Shown here piece after piece: positions 39,362-48,858 of a DNA stretch of 64,000 nucleotides (position 1 is the stretch's first letter; every line of letters starts with the position of its first letter). Source of the DNA: Peptoniphilus mikwangii (lineage in GTDB: Bacteria > Bacillota > Clostridia > Tissierellales > Peptoniphilaceae). The stretch covers positions 471,888 through 535,887 of the forward strand of contig NZ_AUQY01000002.1 in assembly GCF_000468535.1 (NCBI RefSeq), written 5' to 3'. A program made the position numbers and the translations under genes. The notes under the pieces were generated by a model. That model did no database searches, was not told the DNA's origin, and saw nothing but the letters and a program-made list of their open reading frames with translations.

Positions 39362-41071
39362 TTACATTTTTTCAGGTGCTGCAACACCAATTAAATTAAG
39401 TCCTTCTTTTATTACTGTTTTAACTGCATAACAAAGCATAAGTCTTGCATTCTTAAGTTCTTCATCTTCAACTATAACTTGAGTTGAATTATAATATTTA
39501 TTAAATAGCTTAGCAAGTTCAACTACATATCTTGTAATGAAGTATGGTTCATATTTCTCATGTGCATCAATTACAACATCTGTAAATTTATAAATTGTTC
39601 TAAGCAGATTTAATTCTTCATCTAATGTCAATAATGATGCATTAAATTTATTTTCTTTGTCGAAGTTTCCCTTTTCAAGCAAAGAACAAATTCTCGCATG
39701 AACATATTGAACATAAGGACCTGTTTCTCCCTCAAATGTCAATGTTTTATCCCAGTCGAAAACATAATCTTTAATTCTTTGATTAAATAACTCTTGGAAC
39801 TTAACTGCGCCGATTCCAACTTGTGCTGCAAGTTCTTCTTTGTTTTCAATCTTTTCTCCTCTTTGTTTTTCTCTCTCTGTAAGAATTTCTAAAACTTTAT
39901 CTTTTGCTTTATTTAAAACATCTTCAAGATATACAACTCTTCCCTTTCTTGTTGAAAGTGTTCCTTCTTCAAGTGACACCATACCAAATGGCACATGGAC
40001 TACTTCATCCGACCAATCATATCCCATTTCGGCAAGAACTGCCTTCAATTGTTGGAAATGAAGAATTTGTTGCGAACCTACAACATATATATTTCTTTTC
40101 GGATGATATGTTTCATGTCTATAATGTGCCGCCGCTATATCTCTTGTAATATAAATAGTGGAACCATCTGATTTTATAATCAAGGATGGTGGAAGATTAT
40201 ATTTTTCAAGATCCACTATTTGTGCTCCGTCAGATAATTTTAATGCTCCGCTGTTTTTTAACATCTCAACTTCTCCCGGCATTTTATCTGAATAAAAACT
40301 TTCTCCATTAAATGAATCATAATGCACATCTAACATATTATATACTTTGTTAAACTCATCAAGAGATATTTCTCTTATCCACTCCCAAAGCTTATAAGCT
40401 TCCTCATTTCCGTTTTCAAGCTCATTAAACCAGTGTCTGCATTCATCTTTAAGTGCAGGGTCGGCTTCCGCCTCCGCATTTATCTTTACATATAATTTTA
40501 AAAGTTCAGGAATCGGATCATTCTTTATTACTTCCTTATCTCCCCATTTTTTAATTGCCACAATTAACATTCCAAATTGGGTTCCATAATCTCCAAGATG
40601 ATTTATTGCAATTGTATTATAACCTAAAAATGCATAAATTCTCTTTAAAGAATCTCCTATTATTGTCGATCTTATGTGTCCTATATGGAACGGTTTTGCA
40701 ATATTCGGAGATGAATATTCAACTACTACGTTTTCTCCTTTTCCTATTCCCGGTTTTCCATAATCCTCATTCTTTTCAGATACTTCTCTAAGAACAGTTT
40801 CCGCCAATTCTTTTTTATTTATAAAAAAGTTTATATATGCAGATTTTGATTCAACTTTTTCAAAATATTCACTATTAATAGAGCCTGCTATTTCACCTGC
40901 TATTATTGCTGGATTCTTTTTATACACCTTCGCAAGAGAAAATACCGGAAATGCAAAATCTCCCATTTCATAATTCGGTGGAGTTTCAATCGCATTTCTG
41001 ATTTCTACTTCTGAAAGTTCAGGAATTTTTCCATCTAATATCTTTACAATTTCGTCTTTAAAATTAATCAT
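39362..41071 (-). CDS. argS: Arginyl-tRNA synthetase
   Basis: Class I synthetase charging tRNA-Arg, 569 residues. HIGH is at about 129-132 in SSPNIAKPFHIGHIRST, and the KMSK-equivalent loop is LSTRKGRVVYLEDVL. The C-terminal DALR anticodon-binding domain ends with INLIGV-type sequence (LNLIGVAAPEKM). The ATG at 41071 has AGAGGAG upstream; the frame continues to 41128, but that part lies across the promoter and has no ribosome site. It is monocistronic with its own promoter, following the mutS2 cluster. Confidence 0.97.
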   Translation of the reverse strand: MINFKDEIVKILDGKIPELSEVEIRNAIETPPNYEMGDFAFPVFSLAKVYKKNPAIIAGEIAGSINSEYFEKVESKSAYINFFINKKELAETVLREVSEKNEDYGKPGIGKGENVVVEYSSPNIAKPFHIGHIRSTIIGDSLKRIYAFLGYNTIAINHLGDYGTQFGMLIVAIKKWGDKEVIKNDPIPELLKLYVKINAEAEADPALKDECRHWFNELENGNEEAYKLWEWIREISLDEFNKVYNMLDVHYDSFNGESFYSDKMPGEVEMLKNSGALKLSDGAQIVDLEKYNLPPSLIIKSDGSTIYITRDIAAAHYRHETYHPKRNIYVVGSQQILHFQQLKAVLAEMGYDWSDEVVHVPFGMVSLEEGTLSTRKGRVVYLEDVLNKAKDKVLEILTEREKQRGEKIENKEELAAQVGIGAVKFQELFNQRIKDYVFDWDKTLTFEGETGPYVQYVHARICSLLEKGNFDKENKFNASLLTLDEELNLLRTIYKFTDVVIDAHEKYEPYFITRYVVELAKLFNKYYNSTQVIVEDEELKNARLMLCYAVKTVIKEGLNLIGVAAPEKM

Positions 41072-41119
41072 AGCTACTCCTCTTTGTTTTATATTTTTTA
41101 TTATTTCTATATTTGTTAT

Positions 41120-41148
41120 ATTATACACTACTTACTTCAATTCTACAA
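41120..41148 (-). promoter_or_regulatory. argS promoter
   Basis: Minus-strand TTGTAG (41143-41148), 17-base spacer, TATAAT (41120-41125). The -35 is inside the mutS2 3' end. Confidence 0.6.
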
Positions 41149-43507
41149 TGGTAACTCCCATTCCTCCTTCATTATATGCACTATCTGTTGCAGATTTTAC
41201 ATATTTATTCTTTTTGAGATATGCTCTTAACTTTTCTCTCAAAACTCCGGAACCTTTTCCATGTATTATTCTGATAGTTTTAAGTCCGGACAAATACGCA
41301 TCATCAATATATTTTTCAACTATTATTTTTGCCTCGTCAAAATTTTCTCCTCTTACATCTATTTCAGATTTGATAAGCTTTGATTTCCTGTCTATTATCT
41401 TTTTTGTCTTTGTCTTTTGAACGGTATCATTTTCATTAGAATATACAAGCGTATTTTTAGGGAGCTTCATCTTCATCATTCCCATTTGCACTAATACATT
41501 TCCGTCCGCATCAGGTAATTCAAGAACTACTCCATCCGCACTTAATGATATTGAACGTATGCTGTCTCCTATTTTTAAATCTTTAACAGGATTTTTTACC
41601 TTTTCAATTTTTACCTTTTTGACATTGTTTGCAACATCTCTTAAATTATCTCTTAATACATCTTGAGCTTGTTGTAACTTTCTTGCCTGTTCTACACTTA
41701 GCTCCTCTTTAATAGAATATATTTCATCTAAGACAAGCTCTATATTTTCTTTAGTACGGGACAATAAATTTCTTGCCTCATCTTTTGCATCTGATATTAC
41801 TTTTTCTCTGCTGTTTCTGATTTTTTCAAGTTCCCGCTCAAGTTTTTTATTGTGCTCTTCAAGTTTTCTCTGTTCTATTTCAGCTTTTTGTTTATGCTCT
41901 TCTATCTTACTTCTGTCTTCTTCAATAGATCTTAAAACTTCCTCAAATTCAATATTATCTTCACTTATAAGTTCTCTCGCTTCATCAATTATCTCATCTG
42001 AAAGTCCGAGTCTTTTCGAAATTTCAAATGCATTTGACTTACCGGGCACTCCTATCAGTAATTTGTATGTCGGAGAAAGTGTATCTACGTTAAACTCCAT
42101 AGAAGCATTTGCTACTCCGTCCACTGTAAGAGCATATATTTTAAGTTGATTATAATGCGTTGTTGAAACTGTCCGTATATTTTTTTTCAACATATAATCC
42201 ATAATCGCTCTTGCAAGAGCAGCCCCTTCTGTCGGATCTGTTCCTGCCCCGAGTTCATCAAATAAAACTAAGCTTTTCTCTGTTGCCCTTTCTAATATTT
42301 CAACTATATTTACCATGTGAGATGAAAAAGTTGACAGTGATTGTTCTATACTTTGTTCATCTCCTATATCTGCAAGAACTTCATCAAAAATTCCTATTTC
42401 CGAGTTTTCCTGTGCGGGTATGTGAAGTCCATATTGCGACATTAATGTAAGCAGTCCCAAAGTTTTTAAGGTTACAGTTTTTCCTCCCGTATTTGGTCCT
42501 GTTATTATAAGAGATGTAAATTCATCTCCCAAGTAAATATATATGGGAACTATTTTTTTTACATTTAATAACGGATGTCTTGCAGCCTTTAAATTTATAT
42601 AACCTCTGTCATTTAGCATAGGTCTGCTTGCATTTTGATCGAGAGATAATTTCCCTTTTGCAAATATAAAATCTATTTCCTTTAAAATATCTTCATTAGC
42701 TGCAATCTCATAACTGACACCGGCAACCATATTTGACAATTCCTGTAAAATTCTCTCTATCTCTTCTCTTTCCTCGGATATTAATGTCTTTAGCTCATTA
42801 TTATAATTTACAACCGCCATCGGTTCAATATAGACAGTCTGTCCGCTTGAACTCATATCGTGTATTAGTCCCTTTACTTTAGATTTATTCTCTTGCTTTA
42901 CCGGAACTACATATCTTCCCTCTCTAATTGTTATTATAGAATCCTGAAGGTATTTTTTATCAGATTCACTTGTAACTATTGAATTTAATTTATCTCTTAT
43001 AGCATCCTTTTTCTTTACTATTTGTCTTCGTATAGATGCCAACTTGGATGATGCCGCATCCGAAATTTCATTTTCAGATATTATGGCATTATTTATTGCA
43101 TCTTCAATGTTTTTAAAACTGCTGAGACCTTCACCAAGTCCTTGAAGTATCGGATAGTTTCCGTCTTTGCTGTCTATATTAAAATAATTTTTTAAATATC
43201 TTGATACTCTTAAAAAATCAGAAACGCTCAATAACGTTGCAGCGCTCAAACTTCCTCCTATGCTAACTCTTCGCATATAATCTTTCATTGCGCTGATTCC
43301 GAAAAGTGGAGGTTCTCCTTTTTTTACTATTAGATTAACTGCTTCGGATGTTTCATCAAGCCTTCTGTTTATTTCATTTATATCAGTAGAAATATCTGTT
43401 TCAGATGCCATTTCTCTGGCTATATCAGAAACAATTATATTTTTCAGCTTTTCAATTACCTTATCAAACTCAAGAATTCGCTTAGATTTTTCAAACAGAT
43501 TGCCCAT
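41132..43507 (-). CDS. mutS2: Endonuclease/ATPase MutS2
   Basis: A 791-residue MutS-family ATPase that suppresses recombination and, in Bacillus, rescues collided ribosomes. The clamp-lever helices are followed by Walker A ITGPNTGGKTVTLKTLG near residue 335, Walker B SLVLFDELGAGTDPTEGAAL and the H-motif STTHYNQLKIYA. A long coiled coil lies at about 520-625, and a C-terminal Smr nuclease domain includes IDVRGENFDEA and IIHGKGSGVLR. It has no mismatch-recognition domain. The ATG at 43507 has GGGGGA upstream; the start overlaps the U32 gene end by 17 bases. Confidence 0.96.
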   Translation of the reverse strand: MGNLFEKSKRILEFDKVIEKLKNIIVSDIAREMASETDISTDINEINRRLDETSEAVNLIVKKGEPPLFGISAMKDYMRRVSIGGSLSAATLLSVSDFLRVSRYLKNYFNIDSKDGNYPILQGLGEGLSSFKNIEDAINNAIISENEISDAASSKLASIRRQIVKKKDAIRDKLNSIVTSESDKKYLQDSIITIREGRYVVPVKQENKSKVKGLIHDMSSSGQTVYIEPMAVVNYNNELKTLISEEREEIERILQELSNMVAGVSYEIAANEDILKEIDFIFAKGKLSLDQNASRPMLNDRGYINLKAARHPLLNVKKIVPIYIYLGDEFTSLIITGPNTGGKTVTLKTLGLLTLMSQYGLHIPAQENSEIGIFDEVLADIGDEQSIEQSLSTFSSHMVNIVEILERATEKSLVLFDELGAGTDPTEGAALARAIMDYMLKKNIRTVSTTHYNQLKIYALTVDGVANASMEFNVDTLSPTYKLLIGVPGKSNAFEISKRLGLSDEIIDEARELISEDNIEFEEVLRSIEEDRSKIEEHKQKAEIEQRKLEEHNKKLERELEKIRNSREKVISDAKDEARNLLSRTKENIELVLDEIYSIKEELSVEQARKLQQAQDVLRDNLRDVANNVKKVKIEKVKNPVKDLKIGDSIRSISLSADGVVLELPDADGNVLVQMGMMKMKLPKNTLVYSNENDTVQKTKTKKIIDRKSKLIKSEIDVRGENFDEAKIIVEKYIDDAYLSGLKTIRIIHGKGSGVLREKLRAYLKKNKYVKSATDSAYNEGGMGVTIVELK

Positions 43508-45869
43508 TTAAAATCCCCCTGTTATAATGTCCGTTTGTAACTGCTCCATATTTTTTCACTAATTTATCCTTTAATATATCTGAATTAAAACTTTTACCGT
43601 TTAAAATATCACTATATAAATTAACAGATTCATCTATATCTTCTCTTAAATTTAATTTATAATTCTCTATTCCCATAGACATATAATTTTTTACTTTTTC
43701 TGCAAGCATTATAGGATGACAATTGAAAATTTGTGAAGTCTCTCTATCTCTTTCAACCAAAAATTTTTCTCCTCTACCATCTTTTAGATAAAATCCTCTG
43801 CTGTATTTACATTTCATACAATTTTTAGTATCTTTACAATTCAGCTCAACAGACATCGGACAATGAACCATGGTCATAACCGGAATTAATCCATGAGATA
43901 TAACTTCTATTTTGTCCGCAAAATTTTTAGAGATAACTTTGATTTGTCTATTATTTAATTCCGGACTCAAGATAACTCTATCAAATCCCATCTCAAGAAG
44001 ACATTTTACACTATAACTGTTGAAAGCATTTAATCCGATATCTGCAACCTTCACTATATCAATTCCGTTTAAAAGTGAAATTTGTGATAAATTATTTAAT
44101 AACACTTCATCAAATAAATGAAAATTGTTTTTTAAAATATCAAAACTCTCAACAAGCTGTTTTGAATTTTGAAATTTTTTAAATACAGCACTTAACATTA
44201 TATTTTTCTCTTTTAGATAACTGATAACATCATCTGTAATTTTATCTATCGGAAAATATATTTTATTTACCTTTTTTTCATTTAAAGATTTTAAATCATC
44301 TAAATTATTTATTTCAACATTAAGCTTAGCTTTTGAACGCTTTACTTTTCTATCTATGTTGAAGATAGAATTGTCCACAAAAATTCCTGCTCTGTCCCTT
44401 TTTATGAATAACCTGTCCAATTTCTCAATTGCAGCTCTTCTAAGTTCATTTATAGCGGACATTGGCATAAATATATTTTCATCAAATATAATATTTATCA
44501 ATCCCGCCTTATAAATCGTTGAACCGAGTTTAGATAAATTTTCTCTGATTCTCTCTTCATCTAATGCTCTATTTTGAGCCTTTTGAACTAAAGTATCAAT
44601 TTCTTCTCTAACTACGAAACCGTCACATTCCATTTCAATAACCGGTTTCTTATCTATTCTGAACTCCGCTCTTATATTTACGATTCTATATGATGCGGAT
44701 TCATTCAGTTTAAAATTTATTGAATCTAACAACTCTTTTGATGACGCCTTATATATTTTAGAACCGACTATTATTTTCTTGTCCGTTTTAAATTTATATT
44801 CTTTCAAATTTCCGCTATTAAAATCAGACTTTAATCCGATGCTGTTTCCGTTGTAATTAAACTCCAACCCATCTCCTATATTTACTTTATCATTCAGCAA
44901 TAAAATATAAGTTGATTTTGTCTTTGAAATTACTTCTCCTATCAAAACTCCTCTATTATCAGGTCTGTCATAAGAAATAAAATCTCTTCCGAAATCTCCG
45001 TTAAATAAGCCGTTCGTAAATCCCCTATTAAAAATTTGCTTGACATTATTTTTATCTTCCGAATTAACTTCATCCTCAATTGCTTTTTTATAGCTTGAAA
45101 CAATCTGATATACATACTCAGGTTTTTTCATTCTTCCTTCGATTTTCAAAGAATATATTCCCCTGTCAATGAGTTGTTTAACAGATGATATTGTATTTAA
45201 ATCTTTAGGTGAAATTAAATATTTCTCATCTGCCACTTTATTAAAAGCCAAATCTAATATTTCGTACTTCTTTCTGCAAGGCTGAGCACAATCTCCTCTG
45301 TTTCCTGAACGTGCACCTATCATAGAACTCATAAGACATTCACCCGAAAAGCAAACACACAATGCCCCGTGAACAAAACCTTCTATATCCAAATCGGTCT
45401 GTTCTTTTATCAATTCTATTTCACTAAGTTCAGTTTCTCTTGCAAGAACAACACGTTTAAAACCAAAAGCTTCGACTGTTTTTGCTCCATACAAATTATT
45501 TATTGCCATCTGCGTACTGGCATGAATTTCTATGCCCTTAAAAAGTTTTCTTGCAAGAAGTGAAAATCCTAAATCTTGTACTATTATTGCATCTACTCCT
45601 ATTTTATATAGATATTCCGTAAATTTTATTGCCTCTATCATCTCGGTATCATCTATTAAAATATTTATAGTTACATATATTTTTACATTCCTTAAATGAG
45701 CATATTCTACAGCCTTTTTTAAATCTTCATTCGAAAAATTGTGTGCTTTGGATCTTGCACTGAACTTTTCTCCTCCCAAATATACTGCATTACACCCCGC
45801 CTTAACTCCTGCTTCTAATGCTTCAAAGCTTCCTGCAGGTGCCAAGATTTCATAATTATTTTTATTCAT
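43491..45869 (-). CDS. U32 family peptidase-like RNA hydroxylation protein (DUF3656-containing, RlhA-like)
   Basis: A 792-residue protein of the U32 'collagenase-like' family. N-terminal motifs are ILAPAGSFEALEAGVKAGCNAVYLGG, and the cysteine cluster CVCFSGECLMSS...NRGDCAQPCRKKY (about 170-200) probably binds an iron-sulphur cluster. The long C-terminal region, with a second cysteine cluster (HCPMSVELNCKDTKNCMKCKY), matches the DUF3656-bearing branch. Members such as E. coli RlhA and TrhP hydroxylate rRNA or tRNA, so RNA modification is likelier than proteolysis. The ATG at 45869 overlaps zapA by 8 bases. Confidence 0.85.
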   Translation of the reverse strand: MNKNNYEILAPAGSFEALEAGVKAGCNAVYLGGEKFSARSKAHNFSNEDLKKAVEYAHLRNVKIYVTINILIDDTEMIEAIKFTEYLYKIGVDAIIVQDLGFSLLARKLFKGIEIHASTQMAINNLYGAKTVEAFGFKRVVLARETELSEIELIKEQTDLDIEGFVHGALCVCFSGECLMSSMIGARSGNRGDCAQPCRKKYEILDLAFNKVADEKYLISPKDLNTISSVKQLIDRGIYSLKIEGRMKKPEYVYQIVSSYKKAIEDEVNSEDKNNVKQIFNRGFTNGLFNGDFGRDFISYDRPDNRGVLIGEVISKTKSTYILLLNDKVNIGDGLEFNYNGNSIGLKSDFNSGNLKEYKFKTDKKIIVGSKIYKASSKELLDSINFKLNESASYRIVNIRAEFRIDKKPVIEMECDGFVVREEIDTLVQKAQNRALDEERIRENLSKLGSTIYKAGLINIIFDENIFMPMSAINELRRAAIEKLDRLFIKRDRAGIFVDNSIFNIDRKVKRSKAKLNVEINNLDDLKSLNEKKVNKIYFPIDKITDDVISYLKEKNIMLSAVFKKFQNSKQLVESFDILKNNFHLFDEVLLNNLSQISLLNGIDIVKVADIGLNAFNSYSVKCLLEMGFDRVILSPELNNRQIKVISKNFADKIEVISHGLIPVMTMVHCPMSVELNCKDTKNCMKCKYSRGFYLKDGRGEKFLVERDRETSQIFNCHPIMLAEKVKNYMSMGIENYKLNLREDIDESVNLYSDILNGKSFNSDILKDKLVKKYGAVTNGHYNRGILNGQSV

Positions 45870-46404
45870 TCAAATTCTCAATTTCTCTATTTAAATCCAT
45901 TATTCTCTTTTGAGAATCATAAATTTGTTGCTCTAACACATTCTTTTCATCTTTAAGCTCATTTATAACAGCAAGCATTTCTTCAATTTTCTTATTTTTA
46001 TTCAACGCTTCACTTCTAAGTTCTGTATTATCCTCTTCAAGAGATTTTATTTTATCTCTCAGTTTTGAAATATTATTTTTAAAATCCTGCTCGTCTAACA
46101 AGTGTTTAAGATTTTCTTCTCTAAGTTGCTCAAGTTCATCTAAACTGTTTTTATACGCATCATCATCTTCTTTTATAATTTGGAGCAATTCATATTCTTT
46201 TTTCATTTTTTCTTTTTCATCTAATAGATTAAGAGCAAGAAGAATTAAGTTTTGATTTTGATTTAACTTAAAATTTGAACTTCTCATATTATTTATTCTA
46301 TTGTTTAAATCATTTGCAAGCTCTTTAATATACTCTTCATCATCATTCCCTATAATATGAAAATTCATATCGTCAATTTGAACTTTTATTCTCTTTTTAT
46401 CCAT
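45862..46404 (-). CDS. zapA: Cell division protein ZapA-like with long coiled coil
   Basis: A 180-residue protein. The first 90 residues (RIKVQIDDMNFHIIGNDDEEYIKELANDLNNRI) form the ZapA domain that stabilises FtsZ bundles, and the remainder is a heptad-rich coiled coil (DELEQLREENLKHL...LDREIENLNE-type), making it about twice the usual ZapA length. The ATG at 46404 has AGGAGG upstream. The order pheT-zapA-U32-mutS2 is seen in many Firmicutes, so this is likely an inherited cluster. Confidence 0.85.
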   Translation of the reverse strand: MDKKRIKVQIDDMNFHIIGNDDEEYIKELANDLNNRINNMRSSNFKLNQNQNLILLALNLLDEKEKMKKEYELLQIIKEDDDAYKNSLDELEQLREENLKHLLDEQDFKNNISKLRDKIKSLEEDNTELRSEALNKNKKIEEMLAVINELKDEKNVLEQQIYDSQKRIMDLNREIENLNE

Positions 46405-46426
46405 GACTACCTCCTAAATTAAATAA

Positions 46427-46460
46427 AAGAATCAATGAAATTTAAGTTTTCATTGATTCT
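46427..46460 (-). terminator. Terminator after pheT
   Basis: AGAATCAATGAAA and TTTCATTGATTCT form a 13-base stem, followed by T-rich sequence on the minus strand. It separates pheST from zapA, so partial read-through or a separate zapA promoter is needed. Confidence 0.85.
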
Positions 46461-46467
46461 CAATCAA

Positions 46468-48849
46468 TTAAGCTCTGAGATTTGCACCATACTCTTTACT
46501 TAAATCATCTACAACTTTTGAAACTATATCATTTACTTCTTTATCTACAAGCGTTCTGTCATTTGCTCTAAATGTCATTGAAAATGCAATGGATTTTTTT
46601 CCGGATTCAATATTTTCACCGGTATAGACATCAAACACCTTAAATTCTTCAAGTAATTTCTTTCCATGTTTTCTGGCTATTAACTCAATTTCTCCGGCAT
46701 CTATATCTCTATCGATTACAACCGCTAAATCTCTTCTCATTGCAGGATACTTAGGAAGTTCTCTGAATTTATAATTTTCAATGCTATTTTCTAAAAGTTT
46801 TTCAAATTCAATTTCTGCAACATAGCATTTTTTCTTCAACTCATAATTTTTAGCTACCAATGGATGAACTTCTCCAAATACTCCGATATATTTTCCATCA
46901 ACATAAATTTCGGCGCTTCTGCCCGGATGTAAATAATTTATATTCGCTCTTTTATATTCAAGGTTCAAAATACCTACTTGCCACAACGCTCTTCTAATGC
47001 TTTCCTTTAAAAAGTAAAAATCTCCCATATCATAAAATCCCATAGAAAGTTTTAACTCTTCTCTCGGAAGCCCTTCTCCTTGAGGTATAAATGTATTGCC
47101 GAATTCAAATCCTGCAACATACTCATTTCCTCTATGTTCATTCTTCGAAAGCACTTCTAACATATTGGAAACTAATGTAGTTCTCATAATACTATATTCT
47201 TCGCCCAAAGGATTAATTATTTTTACAACTTTTCTCTTATCATCAGTTTCATCTAACATAAGCTTGTCAAAGTTTGACGGGCTTACAAATGAATACGTCA
47301 TAAATTCACTATACCCTATGCTGAGTAAAACTTTTTTTATTCTATCCTCTAAATTTCTAAGCTCAGATCTTCCGCCAACTGTAAGCGAACCTTCAAGCGG
47401 CTTCGGAATTATATTATGATAACCGTAAATTCTTGCAACTTCTTCAATTAAATCTTCTTCAATTTCAATATCAAGTCTAAATGTAGGAATATGTGCTGTA
47501 ATCACTTCTCCGTTAATATCCGTATTAATTTGAAGTCTGTTCAATAAACCCGCTATTTCTTCCGCACTCAGCTCAAATCCTATTAATCTGTTACACTTTT
47601 CAACTCTTAAATTTAAGTCTGTTATATCTCTAACTTTTCTATAATTGTCAATAGAACCTTTTACGACTTGTGCCGCATTAATTTTCTCAGCTAATTGGCA
47701 AACTCTATCAACTGCAATTTTAGGAGCATTTATGTCTATTCCCTTTTCAAATCTTGCAGATGCCTCAGAGCGAAGTTGCAATCTCTTTGATGTTTTTCTT
47801 ATACTGTCAGCGTCGAAATTTGCTCCTTCAAGTAATACATTAACCGTATTATCCTTAATTTCAGAATCAAATCCTCCCATTATTCCTGCAAGACCTATTG
47901 CTCTTTTACCGTCTGCTATTACTATATCCTTTTCTTCTAAAAGTCTGTCCTCATCATCTAATGTCTTTATAACCTCGCCGTTTTTTGCCTGTCTTACGAC
48001 AATTTTTTTATCGTGTAAATCATCAAGGTCATAAGCATGCAACGGTTGCCCATATTCAAGCATAACAAAATTTGTAAGGTCGACTATATTATTTACAGGT
48101 CTTACACCTGCGGATACAAGATAATTTTGTAACCACAACGGTGATGTTTCTATCTTGACATTTTTTAAAACTCTCGCATAAAATCTGTCACAATTTTCAG
48201 TTTCAATATCGACCGTATTAAAATAATCCGCTATATCATCAACTTCATTTAATATATCAATTTCAGGTTCCGATAACTCCATATCAAAAGTCGCGGCAGT
48301 TTCTCTTGCCATTCCTATAATGCTCAAACAATCAGGTCTGTTTGGAGTAATTTCTATCTCTATTATTTCCTTGTCAAGGTCAAGAACCGAAATTGCACTC
48401 TTGCCTATTTCCGTACCTTCAGGAAATAGAAAAATTCCATCTTTTGCCTCTTTTGAAATTACACTGTTATCGTATCCAAGTTCACCTAAAGAGCAAAGCA
48501 TACCATAAGACTCAACGCCTCTGAGTTTTCCCTTGCTTATCTTAACTCCGCCGCTCAAATGTGCCCCTACAAGAGCTACCGGAACTACCGCTCCTTCATA
48601 TACATTTTTTGCTCCTGTTACAATCTGAAGTATTTCAGTTCCGACATTAACAGAACAAACTACAAGTTTTTCCGCATCCGGATGTTTTTCTATCTTCTCA
48701 ATTTTTCCCACTACAACTTTGCTTAAATTTTCAGCTCTATTCTCAATAGATTCAACATGAGAACCGGTCGCTGTTATCTCATCTGCAATAATTTTTACAT
48801 CTTTATCTATATTTACATAATCTCTAAGCCATTTTACCGGTAATAACAT
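46468..48849 (-). CDS. pheT: Phenylalanyl-tRNA synthetase beta subunit
   Basis: The 793-residue beta chain of the alpha2-beta2 enzyme. An EMAP/tRNA-binding domain covers about 40-150 (VVGKIEKIEKHPDAEKLVVC), followed by B3/B4 (editing), B5 (about 400-475, LNLRVEKCNRLIGFELSAEEI), a catalytic-like core and the C-terminal ferredoxin-fold anticodon-binding domain (KYPAMRRDLAVVIDRDI). The ATG at 48849 has AGGGGTT upstream, 9 bases after pheS. Confidence 0.97.
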   Translation of the reverse strand: MLLPVKWLRDYVNIDKDVKIIADEITATGSHVESIENRAENLSKVVVGKIEKIEKHPDAEKLVVCSVNVGTEILQIVTGAKNVYEGAVVPVALVGAHLSGGVKISKGKLRGVESYGMLCSLGELGYDNSVISKEAKDGIFLFPEGTEIGKSAISVLDLDKEIIEIEITPNRPDCLSIIGMARETAATFDMELSEPEIDILNEVDDIADYFNTVDIETENCDRFYARVLKNVKIETSPLWLQNYLVSAGVRPVNNIVDLTNFVMLEYGQPLHAYDLDDLHDKKIVVRQAKNGEVIKTLDDEDRLLEEKDIVIADGKRAIGLAGIMGGFDSEIKDNTVNVLLEGANFDADSIRKTSKRLQLRSEASARFEKGIDINAPKIAVDRVCQLAEKINAAQVVKGSIDNYRKVRDITDLNLRVEKCNRLIGFELSAEEIAGLLNRLQINTDINGEVITAHIPTFRLDIEIEEDLIEEVARIYGYHNIIPKPLEGSLTVGGRSELRNLEDRIKKVLLSIGYSEFMTYSFVSPSNFDKLMLDETDDKRKVVKIINPLGEEYSIMRTTLVSNMLEVLSKNEHRGNEYVAGFEFGNTFIPQGEGLPREELKLSMGFYDMGDFYFLKESIRRALWQVGILNLEYKRANINYLHPGRSAEIYVDGKYIGVFGEVHPLVAKNYELKKKCYVAEIEFEKLLENSIENYKFRELPKYPAMRRDLAVVIDRDIDAGEIELIARKHGKKLLEEFKVFDVYTGENIESGKKSIAFSMTFRANDRTLVDKEVNDIVSKVVDDLSKEYGANLRA

Positions 48850-48858
48850 TTTAACCCC

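Noticed and set aside
41072..41128. Longer argS start at 41128
   Set aside because: It crosses the argS promoter's -10 and lacks a ribosome site; 41071 has AGAGGAG.
45862..45869. Possible frameshift between zapA and the U32 gene
   Set aside because: The 8-base overlap is a normal start-in-stop arrangement; both frames have full-length family matches.
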